From F1-20-MAGs119 sp964556145 (GTDB lineage Bacteria > Actinomycetota > Acidimicrobiia > Acidimicrobiales > Ilumatobacteraceae): 7,179 nt of DNA. The notes under the pieces were generated by a model, which searched no databases, had not been told where the DNA came from, and saw only the letters and a list, made by a program, of their open reading frames with translations. Positions 1 to 6,090 of the stretch are shown piece after piece; position 1 is the stretch's first letter, and every line of letters starts with the position of its first letter. The position numbers and the translations under genes are program-made. The stretch is from NCBI GenBank assembly GCA_964556145.1, contig CAZKVD010000076.1:1-7179 (forward strand), read 5' to 3'.

Positions 1-113
1 CCTACAGGCTGCGCTTGCAGGCTCCCGATCGAACGCTCACAGACGACGAAGTGGCGGGCGTGCGCCAGAAGTGCATCGCCGCCGCAGAGAAATCAGGGGC
101 AAAACTCCGCTGA
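1..113 (+). CDS. pheT: Phenylalanyl-tRNA synthetase beta subunit, C-terminal fragment (5' end outside window)
   Basis: Only the last 36 codons are present; the first complete codon begins at base 3 and the TGA is at 111-113. The visible peptide begins YRLRLQAPDRTLTDDEV and continues with VRQKCIAAAEKSGAKLR. This matches the end of the anticodon-binding-like (FDX-ACB) domain that closes bacterial PheT, where an R-L-x-L-Q-A-x-D-R-T-L-T-D-E-E-V pattern is typical. The full protein is the large subunit of the alpha2-beta2 enzyme that charges tRNA-Phe in the cytoplasm. pheS-pheT directly upstream of argC is a familiar actinobacterial gene order, which supports the call. No T-rich terminator hairpin separates it from argC, so some read-through into the arg operon is possible. 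Confidence 0.9.
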   Translation, partial: YRLRLQAPDRTLTDDEVAGVRQKCIAAAEKSGAKLR

Positions 114-137
114 CGGGTATCCGTGTATGACTATACA
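110..137 (+). promoter_or_regulatory. Alternative argC promoter: CTGACG / 16-base spacer / TATACA
   Basis: CTGACG (110-115, overlapping the pheT stop codon) resembles TTGACA, and TATACA (132-137) resembles TATAAT, with 16 bases between them. This promoter would start transcription near 144, leaving about 17 untranslated bases without a recognisable ribosome binding site. It is an alternative to the leaderless -10 at 146-151, and both would be covered by the ARG boxes. The sequence alone does not decide between them. Confidence 0.4.
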
Positions 138-158
138 TTGACCTGTATAGTCATACAC
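123..158. promoter_or_regulatory. Double ARG-box operator (predicted ArgR binding site) in a perfect inverted repeat
   Basis: The arms GTGTATGACTATACA (123-137) and TGTATAGTCATACAC (144-158) are exact reverse complements around the spacer TTGACC. Each arm also contains a smaller palindrome: TGTAT-N4-ATACA at 124-137 and again at 144-157. This matches the TGnAT-N4-ATnCA framework of known ARG boxes (E. coli core TGAAT-N4-ATTCA). The box centres are 20 bases apart, about two helical turns, close to the 21-base spacing of paired E. coli boxes bound by one ArgR hexamer. The site lies directly upstream of argC, and argR is in the same operon, so arginine-dependent autorepression is the natural reading. 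Binding itself is inferred. Confidence 0.8.
146..151 (+). promoter_or_regulatory. Candidate -10 element TATAGT for a leaderless argC transcript
   Basis: TATAGT ends nine bases before the argC ATG and fits the actinobacterial TAnnnT -10 pattern. Transcription would begin around 158-161, giving a leader of roughly 0-3 bases. No Shine-Dalgarno sequence precedes the ATG (the preceding bases are CATACACCT), which fits leaderless translation. The element lies inside the second ARG box, so bound ArgR would block polymerase. No good -35 is seen at 16-18 bases upstream. Confidence 0.5.
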
Positions 159-160
159 CT

Positions 161-1186
161 ATGGCGAACAAGCGTGCAGCAATCCTCGGGGCCACGGGCT
201 ACACCGGAGTCGAACTCCTGCGTCTGCTCGCCGGTCACCCGCACATCGACGTCGTGTACGCAACGGGCGACTCGCAGGTCGGTCAGCGCATCTCTGCGTT
301 GTACCCGAATCTCGCCGTGGCGTATCCGACCCTCGTCGCCGAGGAACACGATGCAACACGCCTCGCGGGTCTCGATGTCGTATTTCTCTGCACCCCGCAT
401 GAATCGTCGCTCGACCTCGTGCCGGAACTGATCGGGAAGGTTGGCTTGGTCGTCGACCTGTCGGCGGCATTCCGACTCACCGACGCCACTCAATATCCCA
501 CGTGGTACGGATTCACCCACACGCATCCCGAACTGTTGGCCTCCGCGGTCTATGGGCTGCCCGAGGTGTACCGAGCCGAACTTTCGCAGGCGAAGTTGAT
601 TGCAACGCCGGGTTGTTACGTCACTGCGGCAACGCTGGCGTTGAGGCCGCTCGTCGCGGCCGGTGTGATCGAACAAAAAGGCATCATCGTCGACGCCGCC
701 AGTGGTGTGTCGGGTGCCGGCAAGGCGCTGAAGTCGTCGAGCATGTTCTGTACCGTCGACGAAGACTTCACCGCCTACGGCCTCGTGTCGCATCGTCACA
801 CGCCCGAAATGCAGCAACTCATCGGTGGCGAAATTCTGTTCACGCCGCACCTCGCCCCGATGAACCGCGGCATCCTCGCCACTTGTTACGCGCGACCATC
901 GTCGGGGGTCGCGACGACCGACGACCTGCTCGGTGTGTTGAAGTCCACGTATGCCAACGAGCCCTTCGTTGTTGTGTCCGAGGCGATTCCCTCGACCAAG
1001 TCGACGCTCGGAACTAATGCAGTGCACATCACGGCGCGTGTCGATGTGCGAACCGGCCATGCCATCGTCATTTCGGCACTCGACAATCTCACGAAGGGTG
1101 CCTCGGGTGGGGCAGTGCAAGCGGCAAACGTTGCGCTTGGTCTCGACGAGACATCCGGTCTCGCGTCGGTGGGGGTGTGGCCATGA
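161..1186 (+). CDS. argC: N-acetyl-gamma-glutamyl-phosphate reductase
   Basis: The 341-residue protein is the usual length for ArgC, the NADPH-dependent enzyme that reduces N-acetylglutamyl-5-phosphate to N-acetylglutamate semialdehyde, the third step of arginine synthesis. The N-terminal Rossmann segment carries GATGYTGVELLRLL at residues 10-23. The catalytic cysteine is C152 in ATPGCYVTA, and the conserved histidine region is HRHTPE at 211-216. The C-terminal segment reads NLTKGASGGAVQAAN (309-323), where the family more often has KGAxGQAxQN; this is a mild variation in a conserved stretch. ATG 161 is chosen because the Rossmann glycine motif begins only ten residues later. It is the first arg gene behind the ArgR operator, and its stop overlaps the argB start by four bases (ATGA). 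Confidence 0.97.
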   Translation: MANKRAAILGATGYTGVELLRLLAGHPHIDVVYATGDSQVGQRISALYPNLAVAYPTLVAEEHDATRLAGLDVVFLCTPHESSLDLVPELIGKVGLVVDLSAAFRLTDATQYPTWYGFTHTHPELLASAVYGLPEVYRAELSQAKLIATPGCYVTAATLALRPLVAAGVIEQKGIIVDAASGVSGAGKALKSSSMFCTVDEDFTAYGLVSHRHTPEMQQLIGGEILFTPHLAPMNRGILATCYARPSSGVATTDDLLGVLKSTYANEPFVVVSEAIPSTKSTLGTNAVHITARVDVRTGHAIVISALDNLTKGASGGAVQAANVALGLDETSGLASVGVWP

Positions 1187-2061
1187 GCAACGCGGCAACC
1201 ACCGCGCAGGTACTCATCGAAGCACTGCCGTACATGCAGCATTTCGCGGGGCAGACCGTGGTGGTCAAATACGGCGGTAACGCGCTGTCGGGCACCGAAC
1301 ATGCCGATCCACTCGACGTATTCGCCCAGGACATCGTCATGTTGCGTACCGTCGGGATCCGGCCGGTGGTCGTGCACGGTGGTGGACCCCAGATCAACGC
1401 GATGCTCGATCGCTTGGGCGTGAAGAGCGAATTCCGCGACGGGAGGCGGGTTACCGACGACGCCACGATGCAGGTCGTTCGCATGGTGCTCACGGGTGAA
1501 GTGAATCCCAGCCTCGTATCGGCAATCACGTCACGAGGTGGACGGGCCGTCGGGCTGTCGGGAGCCGATGACGGGATGATCTCCGTCGTCCAGCGTGATC
1601 CGGCACTCGGCTTCGTCGGCGACGTCACGGGGGTTCGCACGGCAGTGCTCGAACAGTTGCTTGATGACGGCTGCATACCCGTCATCGCCACGATAGGTGT
1701 CGATGCATCGGGTCAGACCTACAACATCAACGCCGACTCGGTTGCGGCGGCCGTTGCAGGTGCGCTCGGAGCGGCGAAGTTGTTGTACCTCACCGACATC
1801 GAAGGACTGCGTCGCGACGTCAACGACGCAAAGAGCCTCATCAGTAAGTTGTCGGCGACCGAGCTACGCGGTCTGCTCGGTGACGGAACAATCGCGGGCG
1901 GAATGATTCCCAAGGCCGAGAGTTGCCTCGAGGCAGTGGAGCTCGGCGTGCCGGCGGTGCACATTCTCGACGGGCGGGTCGCTCACGTGACCATCATCGA
2001 GCTGTTCACCGACTCGGGCATCGGAACAATGGTTTTGGGCAACTCGGTTGAAAAGGGCTGA
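1183..2061 (+). CDS. argB: Acetylglutamate kinase, probably arginine-inhibited
   Basis: This 292-residue amino-acid-kinase-family protein phosphorylates N-acetylglutamate with ATP, normally the controlled step of the pathway. Visible motifs are VVKYGGNAL (27-35; K29 is the phosphate-binding lysine), VVHGGGPQIN (63-72), NINADSVAAAVAGAL (181-195), TDIEGL (204-209) and GGMIPK (239-244). About 25 residues precede the first strand (TTAQVLIEALPYMQHF), which matches the N-terminal helix of hexameric, arginine-sensitive kinases. The C-terminal HVTIIELFTDSGIGTM (268-283) matches the arginine-site signature. Feedback inhibition is therefore predicted, not shown. ATG 1183 overlaps the argC stop in an ATGA and is preceded by the G-rich GGTGGGGG at 1168-1175. 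A GTG two codons upstream (1177) is a less likely start. In many actinobacteria argJ lies between argC and argB; here there is no room for it. Confidence 0.97.
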   Translation: MSNAATTAQVLIEALPYMQHFAGQTVVVKYGGNALSGTEHADPLDVFAQDIVMLRTVGIRPVVVHGGGPQINAMLDRLGVKSEFRDGRRVTDDATMQVVRMVLTGEVNPSLVSAITSRGGRAVGLSGADDGMISVVQRDPALGFVGDVTGVRTAVLEQLLDDGCIPVIATIGVDASGQTYNINADSVAAAVAGALGAAKLLYLTDIEGLRRDVNDAKSLISKLSATELRGLLGDGTIAGGMIPKAESCLEAVELGVPAVHILDGRVAHVTIIELFTDSGIGTMVLGNSVEKG

Positions 2062-2064
2062 CAC

Positions 2065-3294
2065 ATGGCGAACGAACCAATCTCCAAACACTCATTTCCC
2101 GAAGCCGGTGGCTTCGATGCGTGTCCCTTTCTGCCCGTGTTCGGGCCGCCGGCCGTCATGTTCGAGCGTGGTTCGGGCACCGAGCTGTGGGATACGTCGG
2201 GCAAGCGCTATCTCGATTTCCTTTGTGGTCTTGCGGTCACGTCCCTCGGTCACGCACATCCCGCGATTGCCGAGGCGCTGTGCAGCCAATCGCAGACGCT
2301 CCTTCATGTCAGCAACTTCTTTGCCAACAATCAGGCCTGGCAGGCAGCGGTCGAGCTGAATGCCCTCCTCGAAGAGGCAACGGGCTGCAAGGGCCAGGTC
2401 TTCTTCTGCAATTCGGGGGCCGAGGCGAACGAAGCGGCGATCAAGTTGGCGCGCAAGTTCGGCGGACGCGGCCGACACGTCATGGTGTCTGCGCTCGGTA
2501 GTTTTCACGGCCGCACGCTCGGGGCACTGGCCGCCACGGGCCAGCCCGCCAAGCACGAGCCTTTCCAACCAATGCCCGAAGGGTTCCGTCACGTCACATT
2601 CGGCGACATCGATGCGTTGTCTGCTGCGGTCGACTCAACCGTCGCTGCAGTTCTCCTCGAACCGATTCAGGGTGAAGGAGGCGTCATCCCTGCTCCCGAC
2701 GGCTATCTCGCCGCGGTTGAAAGGCTGTGCCGCGAGCGGGGAGTGCTCTTGATCATCGACGAGGTGCAAACCGGCATGGCACGCACGGGAAAGTGGTTCG
2801 GCTTCCAGCACCACGGCATCACCCCCGATGCGGTGTTGATGGCAAAGGCCCTCGGCAACGGCGTTCCCGTCGGGGCCATCTGGGCCAAGCGTGAAATCGG
2901 GGCGGTGTTTTCTCCCGGCGACCACGGCAGCACCTACAGCGGCACAGCTCTCGTTGCGTCGGTGGTGCGGGCGGTGATTGCCGAGATGCGCAGAATCGAT
3001 GCGCCGACCCTCACTGGTTCAACGGGCACGTACCTGCGCGACAAACTCGCCGAGGTGCCCGGCGTTGTGTCGGTTCGTGGTGCCGGCTTGTTGTTGGGTG
3101 CCGAACTTGCGCCCGGAATCGACTCGGGTGCCGTCTACAAGGCTTGCCTGGCCGACGGACTCGTCGTCAATGCAGTGAATGCCACCACCATCCGAATGGC
3201 ACCGCCGCTCAACGTGTCGCGTGCCCACGTCGACGAGGCAGTTTCTATTTTCGGGGCGGCTCTCGCCCGTGTGCAGAAGGAGGCAGCGAAGTGA
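2065..3294 (+). CDS. argD: Acetylornithine aminotransferase
   Basis: The 409-residue class-III PLP-dependent aminotransferase converts N-acetylglutamate semialdehyde and glutamate to N-acetylornithine and 2-oxoglutarate. Motifs in order: LGHAHP (61-66), NSGAEANEAAIKLAR (116-130), the PLP-stacking region SFHGRT (146-151), LLEPIQGEGG (197-206), IDEVQTG (231-237, D232 pairing with the PLP ring) and MAKALGNGVPVGA (259-271), with K261 as the Schiff-base lysine. HGSTYSGTALVAS (287-299) replaces the more common HGSTFGGNPLA. The gene begins three bases after the argB stop, with AAAAGGG at 2051-2057 as a ribosome binding site. Related class-III enzymes (ornithine or GABA aminotransferases) share these motifs; the assignment to ArgD rests mainly on operon position. 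Confidence 0.95.
   Translation: MANEPISKHSFPEAGGFDACPFLPVFGPPAVMFERGSGTELWDTSGKRYLDFLCGLAVTSLGHAHPAIAEALCSQSQTLLHVSNFFANNQAWQAAVELNALLEEATGCKGQVFFCNSGAEANEAAIKLARKFGGRGRHVMVSALGSFHGRTLGALAATGQPAKHEPFQPMPEGFRHVTFGDIDALSAAVDSTVAAVLLEPIQGEGGVIPAPDGYLAAVERLCRERGVLLIIDEVQTGMARTGKWFGFQHHGITPDAVLMAKALGNGVPVGAIWAKREIGAVFSPGDHGSTYSGTALVASVVRAVIAEMRRIDAPTLTGSTGTYLRDKLAEVPGVVSVRGAGLLLGAELAPGIDSGAVYKACLADGLVVNAVNATTIRMAPPLNVSRAHVDEAVSIFGAALARVQKEAAK
3275..3283 (+). promoter_or_regulatory. Strong ribosome binding site AGAAGGAGG that fixes the argF start
   Basis: This near-perfect Shine-Dalgarno sequence lies within the last codons of argD and ends seven bases before GTG 3291. It favours that start over in-frame starts up to 49 codons upstream, which would run deep into argD. 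Confidence 0.85.
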
Positions 3295-4196
3295 GTCCTC
3301 GTCATTTTCTCGACATCTCCGCACTGTCGGTCGATGAAGTGCGCCTGATCCTCGATCTCGCGCAGCGACCGATCGCATCGCTCGGTCGTCCTCTCGAGGG
3401 TCTCGGCGCTGCGCTGATCTTCGAAAAGCCATCGAACCGCACCCGACACTCGATGGAAATGGCCGTGGCGCAACTCGGTGGTCATCCCGTCTACACGCGC
3501 GGGGAAGAGGTCGGAATCGACGTGCGGGAGACTGCCGAGGACATTGCGGCCGTGATGGCCGGGTACCACGGCGTCCTTGCGGCACGGGTGTTCAGGCACG
3601 ACGTCGTCGTGCGCATGGCCAAGGTTTCGCCCGTGCCGGTGGTCAACATGCTCAGCGACCACTCACATCCACTGCAGGCGCTCGCCGATGCCCTGACGAT
3701 GCAGCAAACAATCGGAAACTTGGCCGGGCGCAGCGTCGCGTGGTCGGGCGACTGGAACAACGTCGCCCGGTCGCTTGCCGAAGTGTGCGTGTTGCTTGGT
3801 GCGCGTTTCAGCGTCGCCACGCCGGGCGACTATGCACCTGCATCGTCCGAGGTGGCTCGCATCAATGCCCTTGGCGCTGGTGATTTTGTCGCTGGCACCG
3901 ATCCCGTCGCTGCGGTTGCAGGTGCAGATGCGGTCCACACCGATGTATGGGTGTCGATGGGCCAGGAAGCCGAAACCGCGGCGAAGGAAAAAGCCTTCGC
4001 CGACTACAAGGTGACGAACACGCTGATGGCAAAGGCGTCTCCCAATGCCCTCTTCTTCCATTGCCTGCCTGCGCACCGCGGCTACGAAGTCGACGCCGAC
4101 GTCATCGACGGTGCATCGAGTCGTGTCGTCCAGCAGGCCCACAACCGTCTCCACAGCGCGCGTGGCGCGCTTGCCTTCCTCATGGGGGTGAAGTGA
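3291..4196 (+). CDS. argF: Ornithine carbamoyltransferase
   Basis: The 301-residue protein transfers the carbamoyl group from carbamoyl phosphate to ornithine, making citrulline in the cytoplasm. The carbamoyl-phosphate loop is FEKPSNRTRHSME (44-56), with N49 where the family usually has T or G (S-T-R-T-R). HPLQALAD (126-133) is the HPxQ motif, DVWVSMG (218-224) the ornithine-binding SMG loop, and FHCLPAHRG (256-264) contains the catalytic-site HCLP. The SMG and HCLP loops separate it from aspartate carbamoyltransferase. It starts at GTG in a four-base GTGA overlap with the argD stop, behind a strong Shine-Dalgarno. The length is at the short end of the 300-340 residue family range. Position between argD and argR agrees with an anabolic role. 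Confidence 0.95.
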   Translation: MSPRHFLDISALSVDEVRLILDLAQRPIASLGRPLEGLGAALIFEKPSNRTRHSMEMAVAQLGGHPVYTRGEEVGIDVRETAEDIAAVMAGYHGVLAARVFRHDVVVRMAKVSPVPVVNMLSDHSHPLQALADALTMQQTIGNLAGRSVAWSGDWNNVARSLAEVCVLLGARFSVATPGDYAPASSEVARINALGAGDFVAGTDPVAAVAGADAVHTDVWVSMGQEAETAAKEKAFADYKVTNTLMAKASPNALFFHCLPAHRGYEVDADVIDGASSRVVQQAHNRLHSARGALAFLMGVK

Positions 4197-4675
4197 TGAG
4201 CACCAAGGCGCAACGTCAGCAAGCGTTGATCCGCATCATCGAAAATGCCGAGGTCTCGAGCCAAACCCAGCTGCAGAAGTTGCTTGCCAAAGAGGGCATC
4301 AAAGCCACGCAAGTCACCGTCTCCCGCGATCTCGAAGAAGTCGGTGCCATCAAGGTTCGTTCGTCGTCGGGTGACACGGTCTACGCCATCGCCACATTCG
4401 AGCCCGCGCGTCGGGCAACCAACGACCAGCTGCGTCGCGTGATGTCCGAATGGGTGGCCGAAGTGTCGAACAGCGGTCAGATGGTGGTTCTTCGCACGCC
4501 TCCCGGCTGCGCACACGTCGTCGCGTCAGCACTCGACCGCGCGGCGCCGAACGGCTTGCTCGGAACCGTCGCCGGCGACGACACCATCATTTGTGTTGCC
4601 ACCGAGGGAGTTGGCGGCAAGAAACTCGCCGGCGAACTACGTTCGCTCGCCGGTCTGAAAGCAGGGAAGAAATGA
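4196..4675 (+). CDS. argR: Arginine repressor
   Basis: The 159-residue transcription factor has the standard two-domain ArgR layout. An N-terminal winged helix-turn-helix spans about residues 1-70, with recognition segment ATQVTVSRDLEEVGAIKV (37-54). A C-terminal arginine-binding and oligomerisation domain contains LRTPPGCAHVVASALDR (99-115) and GTVAGDDT (123-130), whose D128 and D129 correspond to the arginine-contacting acidic pair. It should act as an arginine-dependent hexamer on paired ARG boxes such as those at 123-158, which would repress its own operon. ATG 4196 shares one base with the argF stop (TGATG), and GGGGGTG (4183-4189) serves as a ribosome binding site. GTG 4193 is a possible start one codon earlier. 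argG, which often follows argR in actinobacteria, is missing; argH follows directly. Confidence 0.95.
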   Translation: MSTKAQRQQALIRIIENAEVSSQTQLQKLLAKEGIKATQVTVSRDLEEVGAIKVRSSSGDTVYAIATFEPARRATNDQLRRVMSEWVAEVSNSGQMVVLRTPPGCAHVVASALDRAAPNGLLGTVAGDDTIICVATEGVGGKKLAGELRSLAGLKAGKK

Positions 4676-6090
4676 CCGACAACTCAGGGCACCTCTGGCA
4701 CGGACGCTTCTCCAGCGGCCCTGCCGACGAACTGATGGCGTTCACCGCCAGCCTGCCATTCGACCGCCATCTCTGGCACGACGACATCACCGGGTCGCGT
4801 GCTCACGTGAACGGTCTCGAGCGCGCCGGCTTGTTGACACCCGAGGAAGCCGAAGCCGTCAGGCGGGCGCTCGACACGGTTCACGGCGAGTTCGCGTCGG
4901 CCTCGTTCGATTTCGTTGCCTCCGACGAAGACATCCACACAGCCATCGAACGTCGTGTTACCGAAATTGCCGGTGATGCCGGCGCCAAGTTGCACACCTC
5001 GCGCAGCCGCAACGATCAGGTGGCCACGGCACTGCGACTGTGGGCGAGGCGCAATCTCCTCGAAGTTGCAGACCGCGTGTTGCTCCTCGTCGACACGCTC
5101 GTCGCTTCGGCCGACGCCGCAGGCTGGGGCGAAGGTGGCACCTACCTGCCGGGCTACACGCATCTCCAGCGCGCGCAGCCCGTTCAATTGGCCCATCACC
5201 TTGCGGCGCATGCGTGGTCGCTCCTTCGCGACGCCGATCGGCTTCATGCGACGATCGAACGCGCCAACGTGTCGCCACTCGGCGCCGGTGCGCTGGCGGG
5301 CACGTCATTGCCCATCGATCCGGCACCGACCGCCAAGGAAATGGGCTTCCGCGCCGCGTTTGCCAACTCACTCGATGCGGTGTCCGACCGCGACTTCGTC
5401 GCCGAGGCACTGTTCGACATCGCACTGCTCGGTGTGCACCTGTCGCGCATCGGCGAAGAGTGGGTGTTGTGGACCACCGAAGAGTTCGGCTTCGCCCGTC
5501 TCGACGACGCGTACTCAACCGGTTCGTCGATGTTGCCCCAGAAGAAGAATGCCGACATCGCCGAGCTCGCACGTGGCAAGTCGGGTCGCCTCATCGGAAA
5601 TCTCACGGGTCTGCTCGCGACGTTGAAAGGTCTGCCGCTTGCGTACAACCGCGACCTGCAGGAAGACAAAGAGCCGTTGTTCGATTCGGTGAACCAGGTC
5701 GTCCTTGCCCTTGGAGCACTGTCGGGAATGATCGCGACGGCAAAGTTCAACCAACCGCGCATGCAGGCGGCCGCCGACGACCAGCTCGCCTCGGCCACCG
5801 ACCTTGCCGAGTGGTTGGTGCGCAGGGGAGTGCCGTTCAGGAAGGCGCATGCTCTTGTCGGTGCCCTCGTGCAGCAGTGCATTTCGACCGGTGCTCCACT
5901 TGCCGAACTCGCTGCGGCGAGTCCCGACTTCGGTGCCGATGCTGCAGCGCTCATTGCTCCGGGCGTCGGTGTGTCGATGCGCACATCGCCGGGTGGTGCC
6001 GGGCCGACTCCGGCGCTCGCACAACGCCAACAACTGATGTCGGCCATCTCCGTGGCACGGCGCGAGCAGGAGGATCTGCGTGCTCTATGA
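4672..6090 (+). CDS. argH: Argininosuccinate lyase
   Basis: The 472-residue protein belongs to the fumarase/aspartase superfamily and splits argininosuccinate into arginine and fumarate, the last step of the pathway. LWHGRFSSGPADELMAFTAS (8-27) is the typical start. Other motifs are HTSRSRNDQVATALRLW (108-124), GYTHLQRAQP (161-170; H164 matches the catalytic histidine) and the family signature GSSMLPQKKN (284-293), whose first serine, S285, is the catalytic acid/base candidate. Length is normal. ATG 4672 overlaps the argR stop (ATGA), with AGGGA at 4663-4667 as a closely spaced ribosome binding site. The reading frame is open 74 codons further upstream, but that part overlaps argR and does not resemble ArgH. 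Its substrate must be made by an argininosuccinate synthase encoded elsewhere. Confidence 0.97.
   Translation: MTDNSGHLWHGRFSSGPADELMAFTASLPFDRHLWHDDITGSRAHVNGLERAGLLTPEEAEAVRRALDTVHGEFASASFDFVASDEDIHTAIERRVTEIAGDAGAKLHTSRSRNDQVATALRLWARRNLLEVADRVLLLVDTLVASADAAGWGEGGTYLPGYTHLQRAQPVQLAHHLAAHAWSLLRDADRLHATIERANVSPLGAGALAGTSLPIDPAPTAKEMGFRAAFANSLDAVSDRDFVAEALFDIALLGVHLSRIGEEWVLWTTEEFGFARLDDAYSTGSSMLPQKKNADIAELARGKSGRLIGNLTGLLATLKGLPLAYNRDLQEDKEPLFDSVNQVVLALGALSGMIATAKFNQPRMQAAADDQLASATDLAEWLVRRGVPFRKAHALVGALVQQCISTGAPLAELAAASPDFGADAAALIAPGVGVSMRTSPGGAGPTPALAQRQQLMSAISVARREQEDLRAL
6068..6073 (+). promoter_or_regulatory. Ribosome binding site AGGAGG for the thioesterase gene
   Basis: AGGAGG lies in the last codons of argH, six bases before GTG 6080. 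It decides this start and makes translational coupling to argH likely. Confidence 0.8.

Noticed and set aside
123..158. Inverted repeat as a rho-independent terminator of pheT
   Set aside because: The stem is A+T-rich, no T-run follows, and the repeat abuts the argC start; the internal palindromes fit ARG boxes better.
131..1198. Long open frame of 355 codons on the minus strand opposite argC
   Set aside because: It is the mirror of argC codons in high-G+C DNA, its translation has low complexity rich in Arg, and no motif was recognised.
3144..3290. 49-codon N-terminal extension of ArgF
   Set aside because: It overlaps argD coding sequence out of frame, shows no transcarbamylase features, and the strong ribosome binding site points to GTG 3291.
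3947..4195. 83-codon N-terminal extension of ArgR
   Set aside because: It is read out of frame through argF; normal ArgR length and the wHTH domain start from 4196.
4450..4671. 74-codon N-terminal extension of ArgH
   Set aside because: It is Arg-rich shadow sequence over argR; ArgH homology begins at ATG 4672.
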